A stretch of DNA of 64,000 nt from JBOGOC01 sp050747525 (GCA_050747525.1 JBOGOC010000025.1:1-64000), one strand, 5' to 3'; counted from the stretch's first letter, positions 9,035-18,148 are shown. The notes: generated by a model from the letters alone, not told the origin. A program made the numbers and translations.

Positions 9035-11866
9035 TCAACGAGGCCGCTGGTCGTGCGGGACGTGCACCTCCAGGCCGCCCGTGGCTGCCAGGCCCGAGGC
9101 GTCCACGGCTGTCACCTGCACCGTGTAGACGCGCCCCGGGCCGCGGGCGTCCCGCTCCGCGCGCAGCTTCACCGACCCGTCGCCCGGCACCACGACGTCG
9201 GGAGAGGTGAACCCGTCGAGATGCCCTGGCGCATCCACCGGCTCGCTGCTCGAAGCCGACGTGATGGACGCGGTGGCCGGCCCGCACAGGTCGGTAGCCG
9301 TCAGCACCGGCCGGACCTCCACCAGGCGGTGGGTCGGGGGCCACAGGATGGAGATGGGCGACGACATCGTGAGCGTGGGGGGGGTCGTGTCGACCACCTC
9401 GATGCCCATCAGCGCCTCCCCGCTCTCGCCCGCCGCGTCGGTCACCCGCAGGCCCACCGTGTGGGATCCCAGCGGCAGCGTCACCGTGGTGATGGCCCCC
9501 TCTCCAAGCGGCACCTCGCCCGATGGCGTCTGCTCGAACCACTGGTACGACACGATGTCGTCGGTGGTCCCCGCCGTGGAGTCGACGTCGCTCGACGCCG
9601 AGCCGTCCAGCGTGATGGCGGCCCCGGCGAAAGTTCCGCACTCGGCGACGGCCGGCGCGCTGGCCACCGCCTGCGGCGGAGTGTTGGGCGGAGGAAGCAG
9701 GTTCATGTGGATGCGGATCCCCTCATTGCCCGAAGCCGCGATGTCCAGGTGCCCGTCGCGGTTGATGTCGTGCGTGACGATCCAGCCCCTGGAGTCGTAG
9801 GCCCGGAACCTGTGCGCCTCGGAATAGGGAACGGAGCCACCGCCGCTGTAGATGTTGAGCCCGGCCCAGAGGGTCGCGAGGTCGACATAGCCGTCCTCGT
9901 CGAAATCACCCACGCCCAGGCCGTCCTGGAAGTGCTCGGACGGGAACACCACGCTCTCGAAGGTGCCGTCCCCGTGACCGTACAGCAGCAGGAAGCGATT
10001 CTGATCCAGGGCGGCGATATCCGGATGGCCATCGTCGTTGAGATCGGTCGGCGTCACTCCGTAGGCTCCGTTCACGGCTGCCAGTGATCTCGCTTCGGCG
10101 AAGCCGCCGGGCTGGCCGAGGAGCAGCCAGATCATCCTCGAGTCGCCCACCACGAGATCCGGTATCTGGTCGGCGTTGACGTCGGCCGCGTCGATCCTGT
10201 GGGGGGTCACGTTCGAGGTGTGATGCTCCCTCGGGGGCTCGAAGGTCCCGTCTCCCGCCCCGTGGCGCACCAGGATGCCCCCCTCACTCGTGTGCGCGAG
10301 GTCCAGCACATCATCTCCATCGAGATCGGCGAGGGCGAGGGGCCCGCTGTTTCCCGGGTCGAAACTGGATCGCCACTCGAAGGTGCCGTCTCCCAGCCCC
10401 AGGTAGGATCGCGTGTCGGAGAAGAAGAGCAGATCGCAGACGGGGCCGAAGGGCCCGGGAACGCAGGACCAGATCCCGGTCGAGGCCGTCACCACGTCGA
10501 GGTGTCCGTCCCCGTTGAGATCGCCAAGCGCCAGATCGTAGGGATTGGAGATGATCTCGGGCCCCCCCACCCAGGTGTAGCCCCCATGGCCGTTTCCGAG
10601 AAACACGGCCAGGGTTCCCGGGTTGACCGGATAGCCGCCTCTCAGGGCGGCCACGATGTCGTCGATTCCGTCTTCGTTCAGGTCACCAAAGGCGAAAGCG
10701 TAGGCCGGCAAATCCGTCCTGACGAGGATGGATTGAAGCCCGATGGTTCCGTCGGCCTGGCCGAAGTGCAGCGCGATCTCGGTGTTCGGGTTCACCGAGC
10801 CCACGATGGGATGCACCATGACGAAATCTTCCCGGCCATCCCGGTTGAAATCCCCGCTCGCCATCGTGTCGCCCCAGGCGCTCGGGACGTTGGTGGGCCC
10901 CTGGAACGTGCCGTTCCCCGCTCCCACGAAGGCCGACAAGTGCGTGGGGCCGCCCACGGCCACGTCCAGGATCCCGTCGCCATTGATGTCCACCACCGCG
11001 GAGGACGCCCAGCCCAGCTGGTCCTGATGGGTCAGGATGGACACGTTGGGGAAGCCGCTCCCCGCCGCGTTGAGACGTACTTGAAGATGGCCCGTTCGAT
11101 CAGCCGTGACGAGGTCCAGCCAGCCGTCCTGGTTCACGTCTCCCAGATCGACGTCGGTGGATTCGTCCAGGACGCCCGCCTGGACGAAGCTCCCGTCCCC
11201 CGCGCCACGCAGGATCAGCCCCTCCACGTATCCGCCCGAGACCGCCAGGTCCAGCACGCCGTCTCCGTCCAGGTCCCCGGCCGACATGGCATAGCCCGAG
11301 AGAGGAAAGGTGGGGAAATCGATGGGCGCCGACAAGGTGCCGTCGCCGTTCCCCAGGTGAACCGAGATCTGGTAGAAGCCGGCCACGGCCAGATCGTTGT
11401 TGCCGTCGCCATTGAAGTCGCGCATCAGGACCGCCGCGCATCCCGGCTGAACCACGAGGGCTCCGGCGTCAGGAGTGAACACGCCGTCCGGCCCCCCTCT
11501 CAGCAGAGAGACGGTCCCCGCGTCGTAGTCGCCCACCACGATGTCGGCGTAGCCGTCTCCGGTGAAATCACCGGCATCGAGCCCCCAGGGACGGATGAGG
11601 GAAAGCTCGGCATAGCGCCGCTCGGCGGAGAAGGTCCCATCCCCCTTGCCCATCAGCACCGAGACGCTTCCGCCGTTGGCCGAGATGACGTCCAGCTTCC
11701 CGTCGGCGTTCAGATCGTAGGCGAAGAGTCCCCACGGGTCGCGGCCGATGGTGGCGATCGGGTCGGGGAAGAAGCTCGGAGGATCGGGGGAAAGAGATCC
11801 GACCGTGGCGGCCGTCAGGCACAGGCTCGCCGCCCTCACGAGACGCCGCAGTCCAAGTTGTTTCAT
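9035..11866 (-). CDS. Secreted FG-GAP/VCBS repeat protein with C-terminal Ig/PKD-like domains
   Basis: Exported 943-residue protein of unknown role. The start at 11866 gives a clean signal peptide (KQLGLRRLVRAASLCLTAA) and has TTGGAG upstream; an upstream in-frame start lacks both. I count 14 FG-GAP units marked by DxNxDGxxD calcium loops (for example DLNGDGHLDVV, DINRDGHLDIA). Two units are degenerate (DLDGDDVLDLA, DVNADQIPDLV). Fourteen units would suit two seven-bladed propellers. About residues 660-940 hold a PKD/Ig-like region (ITLDGSASSDVDS ... VGLRVTDAAGES) and a second beta domain starting DTTPPTLT. The family is usually extracellular and binds calcium, in adhesion or matrix roles; none can be assigned here. 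Its promoter faces away from the cobalamin riboswitch. Confidence 0.85.
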   Translation of the reverse strand: MKQLGLRRLVRAASLCLTAATVGSLSPDPPSFFPDPIATIGRDPWGLFAYDLNADGKLDVISANGGSVSVLMGKGDGTFSAERRYAELSLIRPWGLDAGDFTGDGYADIVVGDYDAGTVSLLRGGPDGVFTPDAGALVVQPGCAAVLMRDFNGDGNNDLAVAGFYQISVHLGNGDGTLSAPIDFPTFPLSGYAMSAGDLDGDGVLDLAVSGGYVEGLILRGAGDGSFVQAGVLDESTDVDLGDVNQDGWLDLVTADRTGHLQVRLNAAGSGFPNVSILTHQDQLGWASSAVVDINGDGILDVAVGGPTHLSAFVGAGNGTFQGPTNVPSAWGDTMASGDFNRDGREDFVMVHPIVGSVNPNTEIALHFGQADGTIGLQSILVRTDLPAYAFAFGDLNEDGIDDIVAALRGGYPVNPGTLAVFLGNGHGGYTWVGGPEIISNPYDLALGDLNGDGHLDVVTASTGIWSCVPGPFGPVCDLLFFSDTRSYLGLGDGTFEWRSSFDPGNSGPLALADLDGDDVLDLAHTSEGGILVRHGAGDGTFEPPREHHTSNVTPHRIDAADVNADQIPDLVVGDSRMIWLLLGQPGGFAEARSLAAVNGAYGVTPTDLNDDGHPDIAALDQNRFLLLYGHGDGTFESVVFPSEHFQDGLGVGDFDEDGYVDLATLWAGLNIYSGGGSVPYSEAHRFRAYDSRGWIVTHDINRDGHLDIAASGNEGIRIHMNLLPPPNTPPQAVASAPAVAECGTFAGAAITLDGSASSDVDSTAGTTDDIVSYQWFEQTPSGEVPLGEGAITTVTLPLGSHTVGLRVTDAAGESGEALMGIEVVDTTPPTLTMSSPISILWPPTHRLVEVRPVLTATDLCGPATASITSASSSEPVDAPGHLDGFTSPDVVVPGDGSVKLRAERDARGPGRVYTVQVTAVDASGLAATGGLEVHVPHDQRPR

Positions 11867-11884
11867 GTCTGGCTCCAACGGTCC

Positions 11885-11914
11885 CTTATACTCCCGGTCG
11901 CATGCCTGGAGCAA
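11885..11914 (-). promoter_or_regulatory. Promoter for the FG-GAP gene
   Basis: On the minus strand, TTGCTC (11914-11909) and TATAAG (11890-11885) are spaced by 18 bases. The start codon lies about 19 bases downstream of the minus-10 element. Confidence 0.5.
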
Positions 11915-11922
11915 GGTTTTCC

Positions 11923-11951
11923 TTGACCCGCCGGAGTCGACCTCGTAGAGT
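11923..11951 (+). promoter_or_regulatory. Promoter for the cobalamin riboswitch operon
   Basis: TTGACC (11923-11928) and TAGAGT (11946-11951) with a 17-base spacer. Transcription would begin near 11958, about 30 bases before the conserved riboswitch core. Its minus-35 element lies about 10 bases from that of the divergent FG-GAP promoter. Confidence 0.55.
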
Positions 11952-11989
11952 GGCCCCTACGCACCATCCGTTCTTTGAGTTTTCTCACA

Positions 11990-12176
11990 GGGTCGGGTTG
12001 TCCCGGTGCACACCGGGACCGAAGAGGGAAGAGGGTGTGAAGCCCTCGCTGCCCAGCAACTGTAAGCGACGACGAACGCCGCGGGAAGGCCCACTGGAGT
12101 CACTCCGGGAAGGGCCGGCACCACGACGCAGCAAGTAGGCCCCATAACACGTCGCCAGCCAGGAGACCTGCCCGGT
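11990..12176 (+). promoter_or_regulatory. Cobalamin (AdoCbl) riboswitch
   Basis: RNA aptamer that binds a cobalamin and represses downstream genes. Conserved blocks appear in the right order: TCCCGGTGCACACCGGGACCGAA-type P3/P4 region (12001 onward), GGGAAG, GAAGCCCTCGCTGCCC, CAGCAACTGTAAGCG (about 12054-12068), GCCCACTGG, CCGGGAAGG, and the B12 box AGCCAGGAGACCTGCC at 12157-12172, which fits the published consensus completely. A small hairpin (TCGTT/AACGA around 12181-12191) follows. It sits between a promoter and an intrinsic terminator, ahead of an operon that encodes a TonB-dependent receptor. The class, AdoCbl or MeCbl, cannot be told by eye. Confidence 0.95.
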
Positions 12177-12220
12177 CCTCTCGTTCAACGAGCCTTCTCG
12201 GGCAAGGTCTCGATCGTCAG

Positions 12221-12258
12221 CCCGGAATCTCCCCAGCGGAGGCTCCGGGACTTTTTTT
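12221..12258 (+). terminator. Riboswitch expression platform: intrinsic terminator
   Basis: Stem CCCGGA (12221-12226) with TCCGGG (12244-12249), an inner CTCC/GGAG pairing, then ACT and a run of seven T (12252-12258). It lies 45 bases after the B12 box and 55 bases before the first start codon. That is where a transcription-attenuating riboswitch would place it. Confidence 0.85.
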
Positions 12259-12313
12259 GACGGCGAACACACCCAGGGAGGCCAGAGCTCCCCTCAGGGG
12301 GGAAGGAGGTCGC

Positions 12314-13258
12314 ATGTCGCGCATCCGCGCCCTGCTCCTGGCCACACTCGCCGCGCTCGTCCCTCTCGCGGACGTCTTCGGCGCCACCGTCTTCATCCAC
12401 GACTTCTCTCGCAATCCGCTCGACAGCCACGGCAACGACCCCGTGTTCGTCGTGCGCGGCGACGCGGACGGCGCCTTCGCGCACGATCCGGACTCGGCGC
12501 CGCGCCTGCGCGGGGATCGCCCCGGGTCGCTCACCGTCACGTACGACTCGCTGCAGCCGACCACGCGCCTGATGGCGCCCCTGGCCGGGTCCTGCGGCCC
12601 AATCGACGATTTCGTGGTCGGCGCGGTGCTGACCATCCGTCCGGGGATTGACGCGGATCCGTTCGGCTTCCATCCCATCGCCTTCGGCCTGCTCAACGAG
12701 ACGACCACCGGTGACGACCGCACCGGCGACATCGACGACTTCCGCGCCGACACCTTCGACACGTTCGAGATGGCTTACTTCCCCAACGTCTCTCCCCAGT
12801 TCGGCGGGCCCTTCCTCTCCGCGACCGCCTTCGGGATGCCGCTTGGCGAAGACGCCTTCTCCCATTTCACCTTCGGGAGCGTCCCGGCGGGCCTGGCTGC
12901 GGGTGTGACCTACCTGGTGCAGCTCGAGCACCGCGCGGCCGACCACACGCTCACGCTGCGCGTGTGGAGCGCCGGCCTGCAGGGGCAGCTGATCGAGCGG
13001 CTCGACGCGCGGGTGGTGGTCTCTCTCTCGGGGCTGCAGGGATTCGACCTGGCCAGCGTGGGGATCTTCGCCTATCACGATGGCTTCAACCTGTTCGCGT
13101 CCAGCGGACGCTCGCTGCTGGCGACGGTGGACTACGACCTGCTCTACGCGGCGACGCTGGAAGACGGGCACCTCCCCCAGCAGATCGCCACGGTGCTCGG
13201 GCGGCTCGGCCTCGGAGCCTCGAGGCGGGTGCCGATCCTCGAGCAGCCACCGCAGTAG
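12314..13258 (+). CDS. Exported protein of unknown function, first gene of the B12-riboswitch operon
   Basis: Unrecognised 314-residue protein. ATG 12314 has an excellent GGAAGGAGGT ribosome site 3 bases upstream and opens a signal peptide (SRIRALLLATLAALVPLADVFG) with a likely cut after FGA. The mature part is beta-rich and acidic (DDRTGDIDDFRADTFDTFEMAYFP). It ends with a short linker and the tail PILEQPPQ. The spacing of strands and aromatic residues recalls a jelly-roll or LamG-like fold, but no motif proves this. It lies directly behind the riboswitch terminator and 13 bases before the next gene, so it should be induced by cobalamin shortage. A role in surface capture of corrinoids is inference from context only. 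Confidence 0.8.
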   Translation: MSRIRALLLATLAALVPLADVFGATVFIHDFSRNPLDSHGNDPVFVVRGDADGAFAHDPDSAPRLRGDRPGSLTVTYDSLQPTTRLMAPLAGSCGPIDDFVVGAVLTIRPGIDADPFGFHPIAFGLLNETTTGDDRTGDIDDFRADTFDTFEMAYFPNVSPQFGGPFLSATAFGMPLGEDAFSHFTFGSVPAGLAAGVTYLVQLEHRAADHTLTLRVWSAGLQGQLIERLDARVVVSLSGLQGFDLASVGIFAYHDGFNLFASSGRSLLATVDYDLLYAATLEDGHLPQQIATVLGRLGLGASRRVPILEQPPQ

Positions 13259-13271
13259 GACGGCACACGCG

Positions 13272-14510
13272 ATGACGATGCGGGGGCTTCGCCGCGCGCT
13301 GGCGCTCGGCCTGGCACTGGCGACCGCCTGGGCCGGCGCCGTGCCGGCCCGGGCTGGTATACCCGACTGCCTGGCCGACGAGGTGGTCCTCTTCGTGGGC
13401 GGCTACGTGCCGCCACAGTCCGGACTGCGCGTGGCGGAGCTTCCCGGCATCGTCACCGGGCCGCCGGGAGACTCGCTCCCGGTGACCGGCTCCACGAGCA
13501 CGGTGTCGCTGGGACATGGCGGCACGATCGTGCTCGCCTTCACCGACAACGTGATCGTGGACGAGCCGGGCCCCGACTTCATCGTCTTCGAGAACGCGTT
13601 CTTCAAGTCGTTCGTCCCCACCGATCCCAACCAGGCCTGGACGGTCTTCGCCGAGCCCGGCTCGGTGGCGGTCAGCCAGGACGGAGTCACCTTCGTGGAA
13701 TTCCCCTACGATCCGTCGGCCCTGATGCACGTGGGGGCCGACGCCACGCCTGGGTGGGCCCTGCCGCTGCTGCGGGGGCTGGCGGGGCTCACCCCGACGT
13801 TCACCGGCAACTGGACGATGCCCGACGACCTCCAGACGTGGGATCCGGGCGGCCCCGGCGGCGTCTCGGGGGCCGGCGGTGACGCCTTCGATCTGGCCAC
13901 CGTCGGCCTCTCCTCGGCGCGCTACATCCGCATCACCGACCTGGGGCTGGCCACCGGCTTCGCCGGGCCTGCCGAAGGGTTCGACCTGGACGCGGTGGTG
14001 GCCCTGCATGCGGAGCCGGCACCGATCGGCGGGGCCGCCGGCAGCGATGCCGACGGCGACGGCCTTTCCGATCTCGACGAGGCGCTATGGTTCGGGACCG
14101 ACCCTCTCGATGCGGACACCGACGGGGACGGCGCGGCCGACGGGCGGGAGGCCGCGCGCTGCCGCAGCCCCCTCTCGGCTTCGATGGCGCCGTGGTTCGT
14201 CGCCGAGCCCGATCTGTGGGTCGTGCGTGACGGCGGATCGGCCGACAGCCACGTGATCTGGACCTTCCTGGCCTCGAGCGCGACCTACGACGTGGTGCGC
14301 GGCACGCTCGCCGGGCCCGGGCCGCTCCCCGCTTCGGTCCTCTGCGTGGAGGACAACTCGTTCAACCTGACCACGGCGGATCATCCCGACACGCAGGCCC
14401 CGCCGCCGGGACAGGCCTTCTTCTATCTGGTGCGCCGTGCCGGGGGCAGCTACGGCATGGGCTCGTCCGGGACGGCACGCTCCTTCACCTCGGGGGACTG
14501 CCCGCCGTGA
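13272..14510 (+). CDS. Exported surface protein with calcium-binding (thrombospondin type 3-like) repeats, B12 operon
   Basis: Exported 412-residue protein with signal peptide TMRGLRRALALGLALATAWAG and probable cleavage after PARA. The main domain (about 35-255) contains GPDFIVFENAFF, SVAVSQDGVTFVEFP, GGDAFDLATVGLSSARYIRI and GFDLDAVVALHAEP. I know this pattern from cell-surface proteins encoded next to cobalamin TonB receptors in other phyla. A short calcium-loop segment follows (DADGDGLSDLDEALWFGTD, DADTDGDGAADGREA), then a final domain of about 110 residues. Its TGA overlaps the receptor GTG as GTGA. Cobalamin binding is inferred from neighbours, not from a recognised site. Confidence 0.82.
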   Translation: MTMRGLRRALALGLALATAWAGAVPARAGIPDCLADEVVLFVGGYVPPQSGLRVAELPGIVTGPPGDSLPVTGSTSTVSLGHGGTIVLAFTDNVIVDEPGPDFIVFENAFFKSFVPTDPNQAWTVFAEPGSVAVSQDGVTFVEFPYDPSALMHVGADATPGWALPLLRGLAGLTPTFTGNWTMPDDLQTWDPGGPGGVSGAGGDAFDLATVGLSSARYIRITDLGLATGFAGPAEGFDLDAVVALHAEPAPIGGAAGSDADGDGLSDLDEALWFGTDPLDADTDGDGAADGREAARCRSPLSASMAPWFVAEPDLWVVRDGGSADSHVIWTFLASSATYDVVRGTLAGPGPLPASVLCVEDNSFNLTTADHPDTQAPPPGQAFFYLVRRAGGSYGMGSSGTARSFTSGDCPP

Positions 14511-16549
14511 CGGCCGAGGGACTGGTGCTCCTCCTGCTGCTGTCCGAGAGCGGCGCCGCGGCGGGTGATCTTCCTCCCGAAACGGTGCTCGTAGACGCGG
14601 AGGCTGGCCGGGCCCCCACCGACGCCGCGGCCTTTTCCACCTTCATCAATGTGCGCGACCACGCGGCCCGGGGGACCACCGTTCCCGAGCTGCTGGCCCA
14701 GGCCGTGGGCCTGCACATGCGCGCCCTGGGAGGGGCCGGCTCGTACGCCACGGCGTCGATCCGAGGATCCACGGCCGAGCAGGTCAACGTCTACGTGGAC
14801 GGCGTGCTGATGAACCACGCGGCCGGAGGCGGCATCGATCTGTCGGGCCTGCCGGCCGATCAGATCGAGACCATCGAGGTGTATCGCGGCGTGACCCCTG
14901 CGTGGCTCGAAGGGAGCGCCATCGGCGGCGCCATCAGTATCCGCACGCGCGACGGCGCGCAGACCGCGGGCGGCTCGGGCGAGGCCTCGGTGTCGTATGG
15001 CTCGTACGACACGGCGCAGGCGGCCGCATCCGGATCGTGGTCCGGTGTGGGGCCCGGGCAGGCGCTCGACACGCTGGTGTCGTTTTCGGGGGACACGACG
15101 CAGGGGGACTTCGTCTTCTACGACAACAACGGCACCGCCTTCGACGGCAGCGACGACGGCTACGAGCAGCGCGTGAACAACGCCTCGTGGCGCGCCGACC
15201 TGCTGGGCCGGGTGGGGGCCCGTCTCGCGTCGGGAGCGCGCCTCGAGCTGGAGGCCGACGTGGGGCGGAGGCGCCAGGGAGTGCCGGGGGTCGACGCCGC
15301 CCAGTCCGAGACCGCCCGCTCGGATGGCGAGACCATCTGGGCGCGCGCGGGCTGGAGCCATCCGGGCCTGCTTCAGGGACGACTGCGCACCGAGGCGGGC
15401 CTGTCATGGAGCCGCGCCCGCCACACCTTCTCCGATGGCGGAGGCGACGTCACGGGAGGCACCTCCACCGAGGCCCGGGACATCCTCGATGCGATCGCGC
15501 CGTCGGCGGTGCTGCGCTGGCGGCCCCGCTCGCAGGGGAGCGTGAGGCATCACGTCACGCTGCTCGGCTCGTGGCGGCTCGAGACCGCCGAGCGGTTCGA
15601 CGAGGTGCTCCCCCAGGAGGACCGCGGCGACACCGCGCGCACCACCTGGCAGGCCTCGCTCGAAGACGAGATCCAGATCGCCGGAGGGCGCCTGGCCTTC
15701 GTCCCGTCGGTGCGCTGGCTTGCGACGTCGAGTTCGCTGGATGCGCCCTCGGGCGTCCCCGTGCCGGAGCTCCCCGCCGACGACGACGCGGCGTGGACGG
15801 GACGGCTCGGCGTGGCGTGGCGGCCGAGCTCTTCCTGGACGGCGCGCGCCAACGTCGGCCGCTTCCACCGCCAGCCCAGCTTCACCGAGCTGTTCGGCAA
15901 TCAGGGAGCGATCCGGCCCAGCATCGGACTGGCCCCCGAGCAGGGGCTCAATGCCGACCTGGGGGTGTCGTGGGAGCGGACGAACCACGGAGCGCTCCAG
16001 CGCCTGGCGATCGAGGGGGCACTCTTCCACACCCAGGCCGACGATCTGATCCAGCTGGTGCAGACGTCCCAGAGCCAGGTCACGGCGCGCAACACGGGAC
16101 GCGCGGAGATCAGTGGGGCCGAGCTGTCGGTGGCCCTGGCATTCACCAACGGACTGAGCGGCGACGCCAACTACACGTACCAGCGCGCCGTGGATCGATC
16201 CGGACGCTTCACCGACGGCAGCGATCTGCCGGGGCGCCCCCGCCACGAGCTGTCGGCGGCCGCGCGCCTCACCCGCGGCTGGGGCCGGCTCTTCTACGAA
16301 TTCACCTGGATCGGCCCCTACTTCGTGGACGCGGCGGCAGCCGCCCTGGGCGCATCGGGATCCGGCACCGGCGATCTGCAAATCCCCGGACGCTACCTCC
16401 ACGACGTGGGCTACACCGGCAGCCTGGGGAGTCGCTGGGAATACACGCTGGAGGTGGACAACGTGGGTGACATCAGGACGGTGGACCTGGTGCGCTACCC
16501 GCTGCCCGGGCGCACCGCGCACGCGCGGCTGCGCGTGACCTTCCCGTGA
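14507..16549 (+). CDS. TonB-dependent outer membrane receptor, BtuB-like
   Basis: Predicted outer-membrane transporter for cobalamin or another corrinoid, 680 residues. After a short signal peptide (LVLLLLLSESGAAAG), PPETVLVDA may be the TonB box. The plug domain (about 40-155) shows VPELLAQAVGLHMRALGG, ASIRGSTAEQVNVYVDGV and IETIEVYRGVTPAWLEGSAI. The rest is a 22-strand-type barrel ending in an aromatic strand (ARLRVTFP). The GTG start overlaps the previous stop (GTGA), and the same overlap occurs at its 3-prime end, so translation is coupled across three genes. The riboswitch upstream makes B12 the likely substrate, although ligand residues cannot be read by eye. ExbBD/TonB are not encoded in this window. 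Confidence 0.92.
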   Translation: MTAEGLVLLLLLSESGAAAGDLPPETVLVDAEAGRAPTDAAAFSTFINVRDHAARGTTVPELLAQAVGLHMRALGGAGSYATASIRGSTAEQVNVYVDGVLMNHAAGGGIDLSGLPADQIETIEVYRGVTPAWLEGSAIGGAISIRTRDGAQTAGGSGEASVSYGSYDTAQAAASGSWSGVGPGQALDTLVSFSGDTTQGDFVFYDNNGTAFDGSDDGYEQRVNNASWRADLLGRVGARLASGARLELEADVGRRRQGVPGVDAAQSETARSDGETIWARAGWSHPGLLQGRLRTEAGLSWSRARHTFSDGGGDVTGGTSTEARDILDAIAPSAVLRWRPRSQGSVRHHVTLLGSWRLETAERFDEVLPQEDRGDTARTTWQASLEDEIQIAGGRLAFVPSVRWLATSSSLDAPSGVPVPELPADDDAAWTGRLGVAWRPSSSWTARANVGRFHRQPSFTELFGNQGAIRPSIGLAPEQGLNADLGVSWERTNHGALQRLAIEGALFHTQADDLIQLVQTSQSQVTARNTGRAEISGAELSVALAFTNGLSGDANYTYQRAVDRSGRFTDGSDLPGRPRHELSAAARLTRGWGRLFYEFTWIGPYFVDAAAAALGASGSGTGDLQIPGRYLHDVGYTGSLGSRWEYTLEVDNVGDIRTVDLVRYPLPGRTAHARLRVTFP

Positions 16550-18075
16550 GGCGTCGTGCCTGGGCGGCTGCCTGCGCGCTGGTGCTGATGGCCTGCGGGT
16601 CGTCGTACACGCCCGATCCGGACCGGGCTTCGTCCGACGCACGGCCTCTCGCCTCCGTGTACGACCTGACCATCACGGTACCGGGATACCGGATGGACAT
16701 CACCCTGGCCATCGATCCGGAGAGCCTCGACGCGTCGGGCTTCTTCGACGGGGGCATCACGGTGCGCGAAGTGACGGATGGTGGCTCGCCCGTCTCGTTC
16801 CGGGCGACCGATCCCCTGCCGGCCCACGGCCGTTCCGGCTCGGACGGATGGTCCCTGCAGCCGTTCGGCCCCGTCGAAGTGGGGTCGGACGCCGCGGGCT
16901 GGACCGCGCTGTTCATCGAGGTGGAAGGGACGCTCGCCCCCGACGGACGCACCCTCTCGGGGACCGCGCGGGAAGTCGGCTCGGGAGGCCTGGGAAGCTT
17001 CGTCGGCGTGAAGCAGCGCCGGTACCTCGTGGCCGGCACCGATTTCGGCGTCACCGGGACGGTGAGCCTGATCACGGTCCGGTACGACGTGATCGTGGAG
17101 GTCGCGCGCGACCTGGAGGCGATCTCGGGCGACCCGGTGGTGCGTGCCTCCGGCGATGGCGTGTTCGTGGTCAACCGCTTCTTCTTCGACAACGTGCAGG
17201 TGCTCGACCCCGCCGACGGCTTCCGCACCGCCATGCAGTTCTCCACGGGCAACGCCTCGAACCCGCATGACGTGCTCGCCGTGGATGCCGATCGCCTGTT
17301 CGTGACCCGCTTCGAGCCCCCCTTCAACGACCTGCTGATCGCATCGCGCGACACGGGCGAGGCCCTCGGATTCGTGGACCTGTCGCCGCTCGCCACCAAT
17401 GCCTCGGGCACGCCGCGCGCCGACGGTCTGGCGCTTGCCGAAGGGCTGGTCTTCGTGGGGCTGCAGAACATCGACGGCTCGTTCGTCGAGTACGGCCCGG
17501 GGCGCGTGGCCGCCATCGACCCGGCCACCGCCGCGATCCGGGCCGCCATCACGCTGGAAGGGAAGAACCCGTTCGGCCCGCCGGCCCGCCATCCCGTGAC
17601 GGGTGACCTCTACTACGCGTGCGCCGGTGTGTTCCAGGGGAGCCTGCCAGGAGAGCTGAGCGGCGGCATCGAGGTGGTGGACCCGCGCACCCTGGCCACG
17701 CGCGGGCTGCTGGTGGACGACGACGTGCTGGGCGGCAACGTGTCGGCGGTGGCCCTGTCATCGATCCCCGGCGGGACCGGCGCGGAGGTTGCGGGGTACG
17801 CGCTGGTCACCCTCCCCTCGGGGACCAACGTGCTCCGGGCGTTCGACCCCGGCACCGGGGCGGCCACCCCCGGCAACGTCTACGCGTCCACGGCTTTCCT
17901 GACGGAGGCGGTCGCGGACGGCGACGGCTACATCCTGATCCCCGAGCACGACCCTGCCCGGCCGCGGCTGCTGATCCTGGACGCCGCCACGGGCTCGATG
18001 GTTGCCGCCCCCGCCCTGTCGCTGCCTCCCTTCTCGGTGGCCGTGCTCACCCGCGAGCTGCGCCCGGCGCCGTAA
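16546..18075 (+). CDS. Lipoprotein with YncE-like beta-propeller, possible BtuG analogue
   Basis: Lipoprotein of 509 residues: GTG start, then a short signal with lipobox LMAC at residues 14-17. Residues about 30-190 form a beta-rich domain (DLTITVPGYRMDITLAIDP). From about 195 to 500 there are repeated blades of the YncE/quinoprotein kind (VFVVNRFFFDNVQVLDP, RLFVTRFEPPFNDLLIASRD, GRVAAIDPATAAI, GIEVVDPRTL, RLLILDAATGSMVAAP). In Bacteroides, BtuG is a surface beta-propeller lipoprotein that hands B12 to BtuB. Here a propeller lipoprotein follows a BtuB-like gene by GTGA overlap under a B12 riboswitch. The functional parallel is inference; the N-terminal domain is not part of classical BtuG. 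Confidence 0.85.
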   Translation: MRRRAWAAACALVLMACGSSYTPDPDRASSDARPLASVYDLTITVPGYRMDITLAIDPESLDASGFFDGGITVREVTDGGSPVSFRATDPLPAHGRSGSDGWSLQPFGPVEVGSDAAGWTALFIEVEGTLAPDGRTLSGTAREVGSGGLGSFVGVKQRRYLVAGTDFGVTGTVSLITVRYDVIVEVARDLEAISGDPVVRASGDGVFVVNRFFFDNVQVLDPADGFRTAMQFSTGNASNPHDVLAVDADRLFVTRFEPPFNDLLIASRDTGEALGFVDLSPLATNASGTPRADGLALAEGLVFVGLQNIDGSFVEYGPGRVAAIDPATAAIRAAITLEGKNPFGPPARHPVTGDLYYACAGVFQGSLPGELSGGIEVVDPRTLATRGLLVDDDVLGGNVSAVALSSIPGGTGAEVAGYALVTLPSGTNVLRAFDPGTGAATPGNVYASTAFLTEAVADGDGYILIPEHDPARPRLLILDAATGSMVAAPALSLPPFSVAVLTRELRPAP

Positions 18076-18148
18076 GACGGCCGTCCGCGGCGTGGTGGCG
18101 GAGCCAGGCCGCAGGCGACATACTGCCGGCGTATCAAAGGAGGGCCAC

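Noticed and set aside
10199..11926. 575-residue plus-strand frame opposite the FG-GAP gene
   Set aside because: Repeating pattern mirrors the FG-GAP repeats on the other strand; no independent signal.
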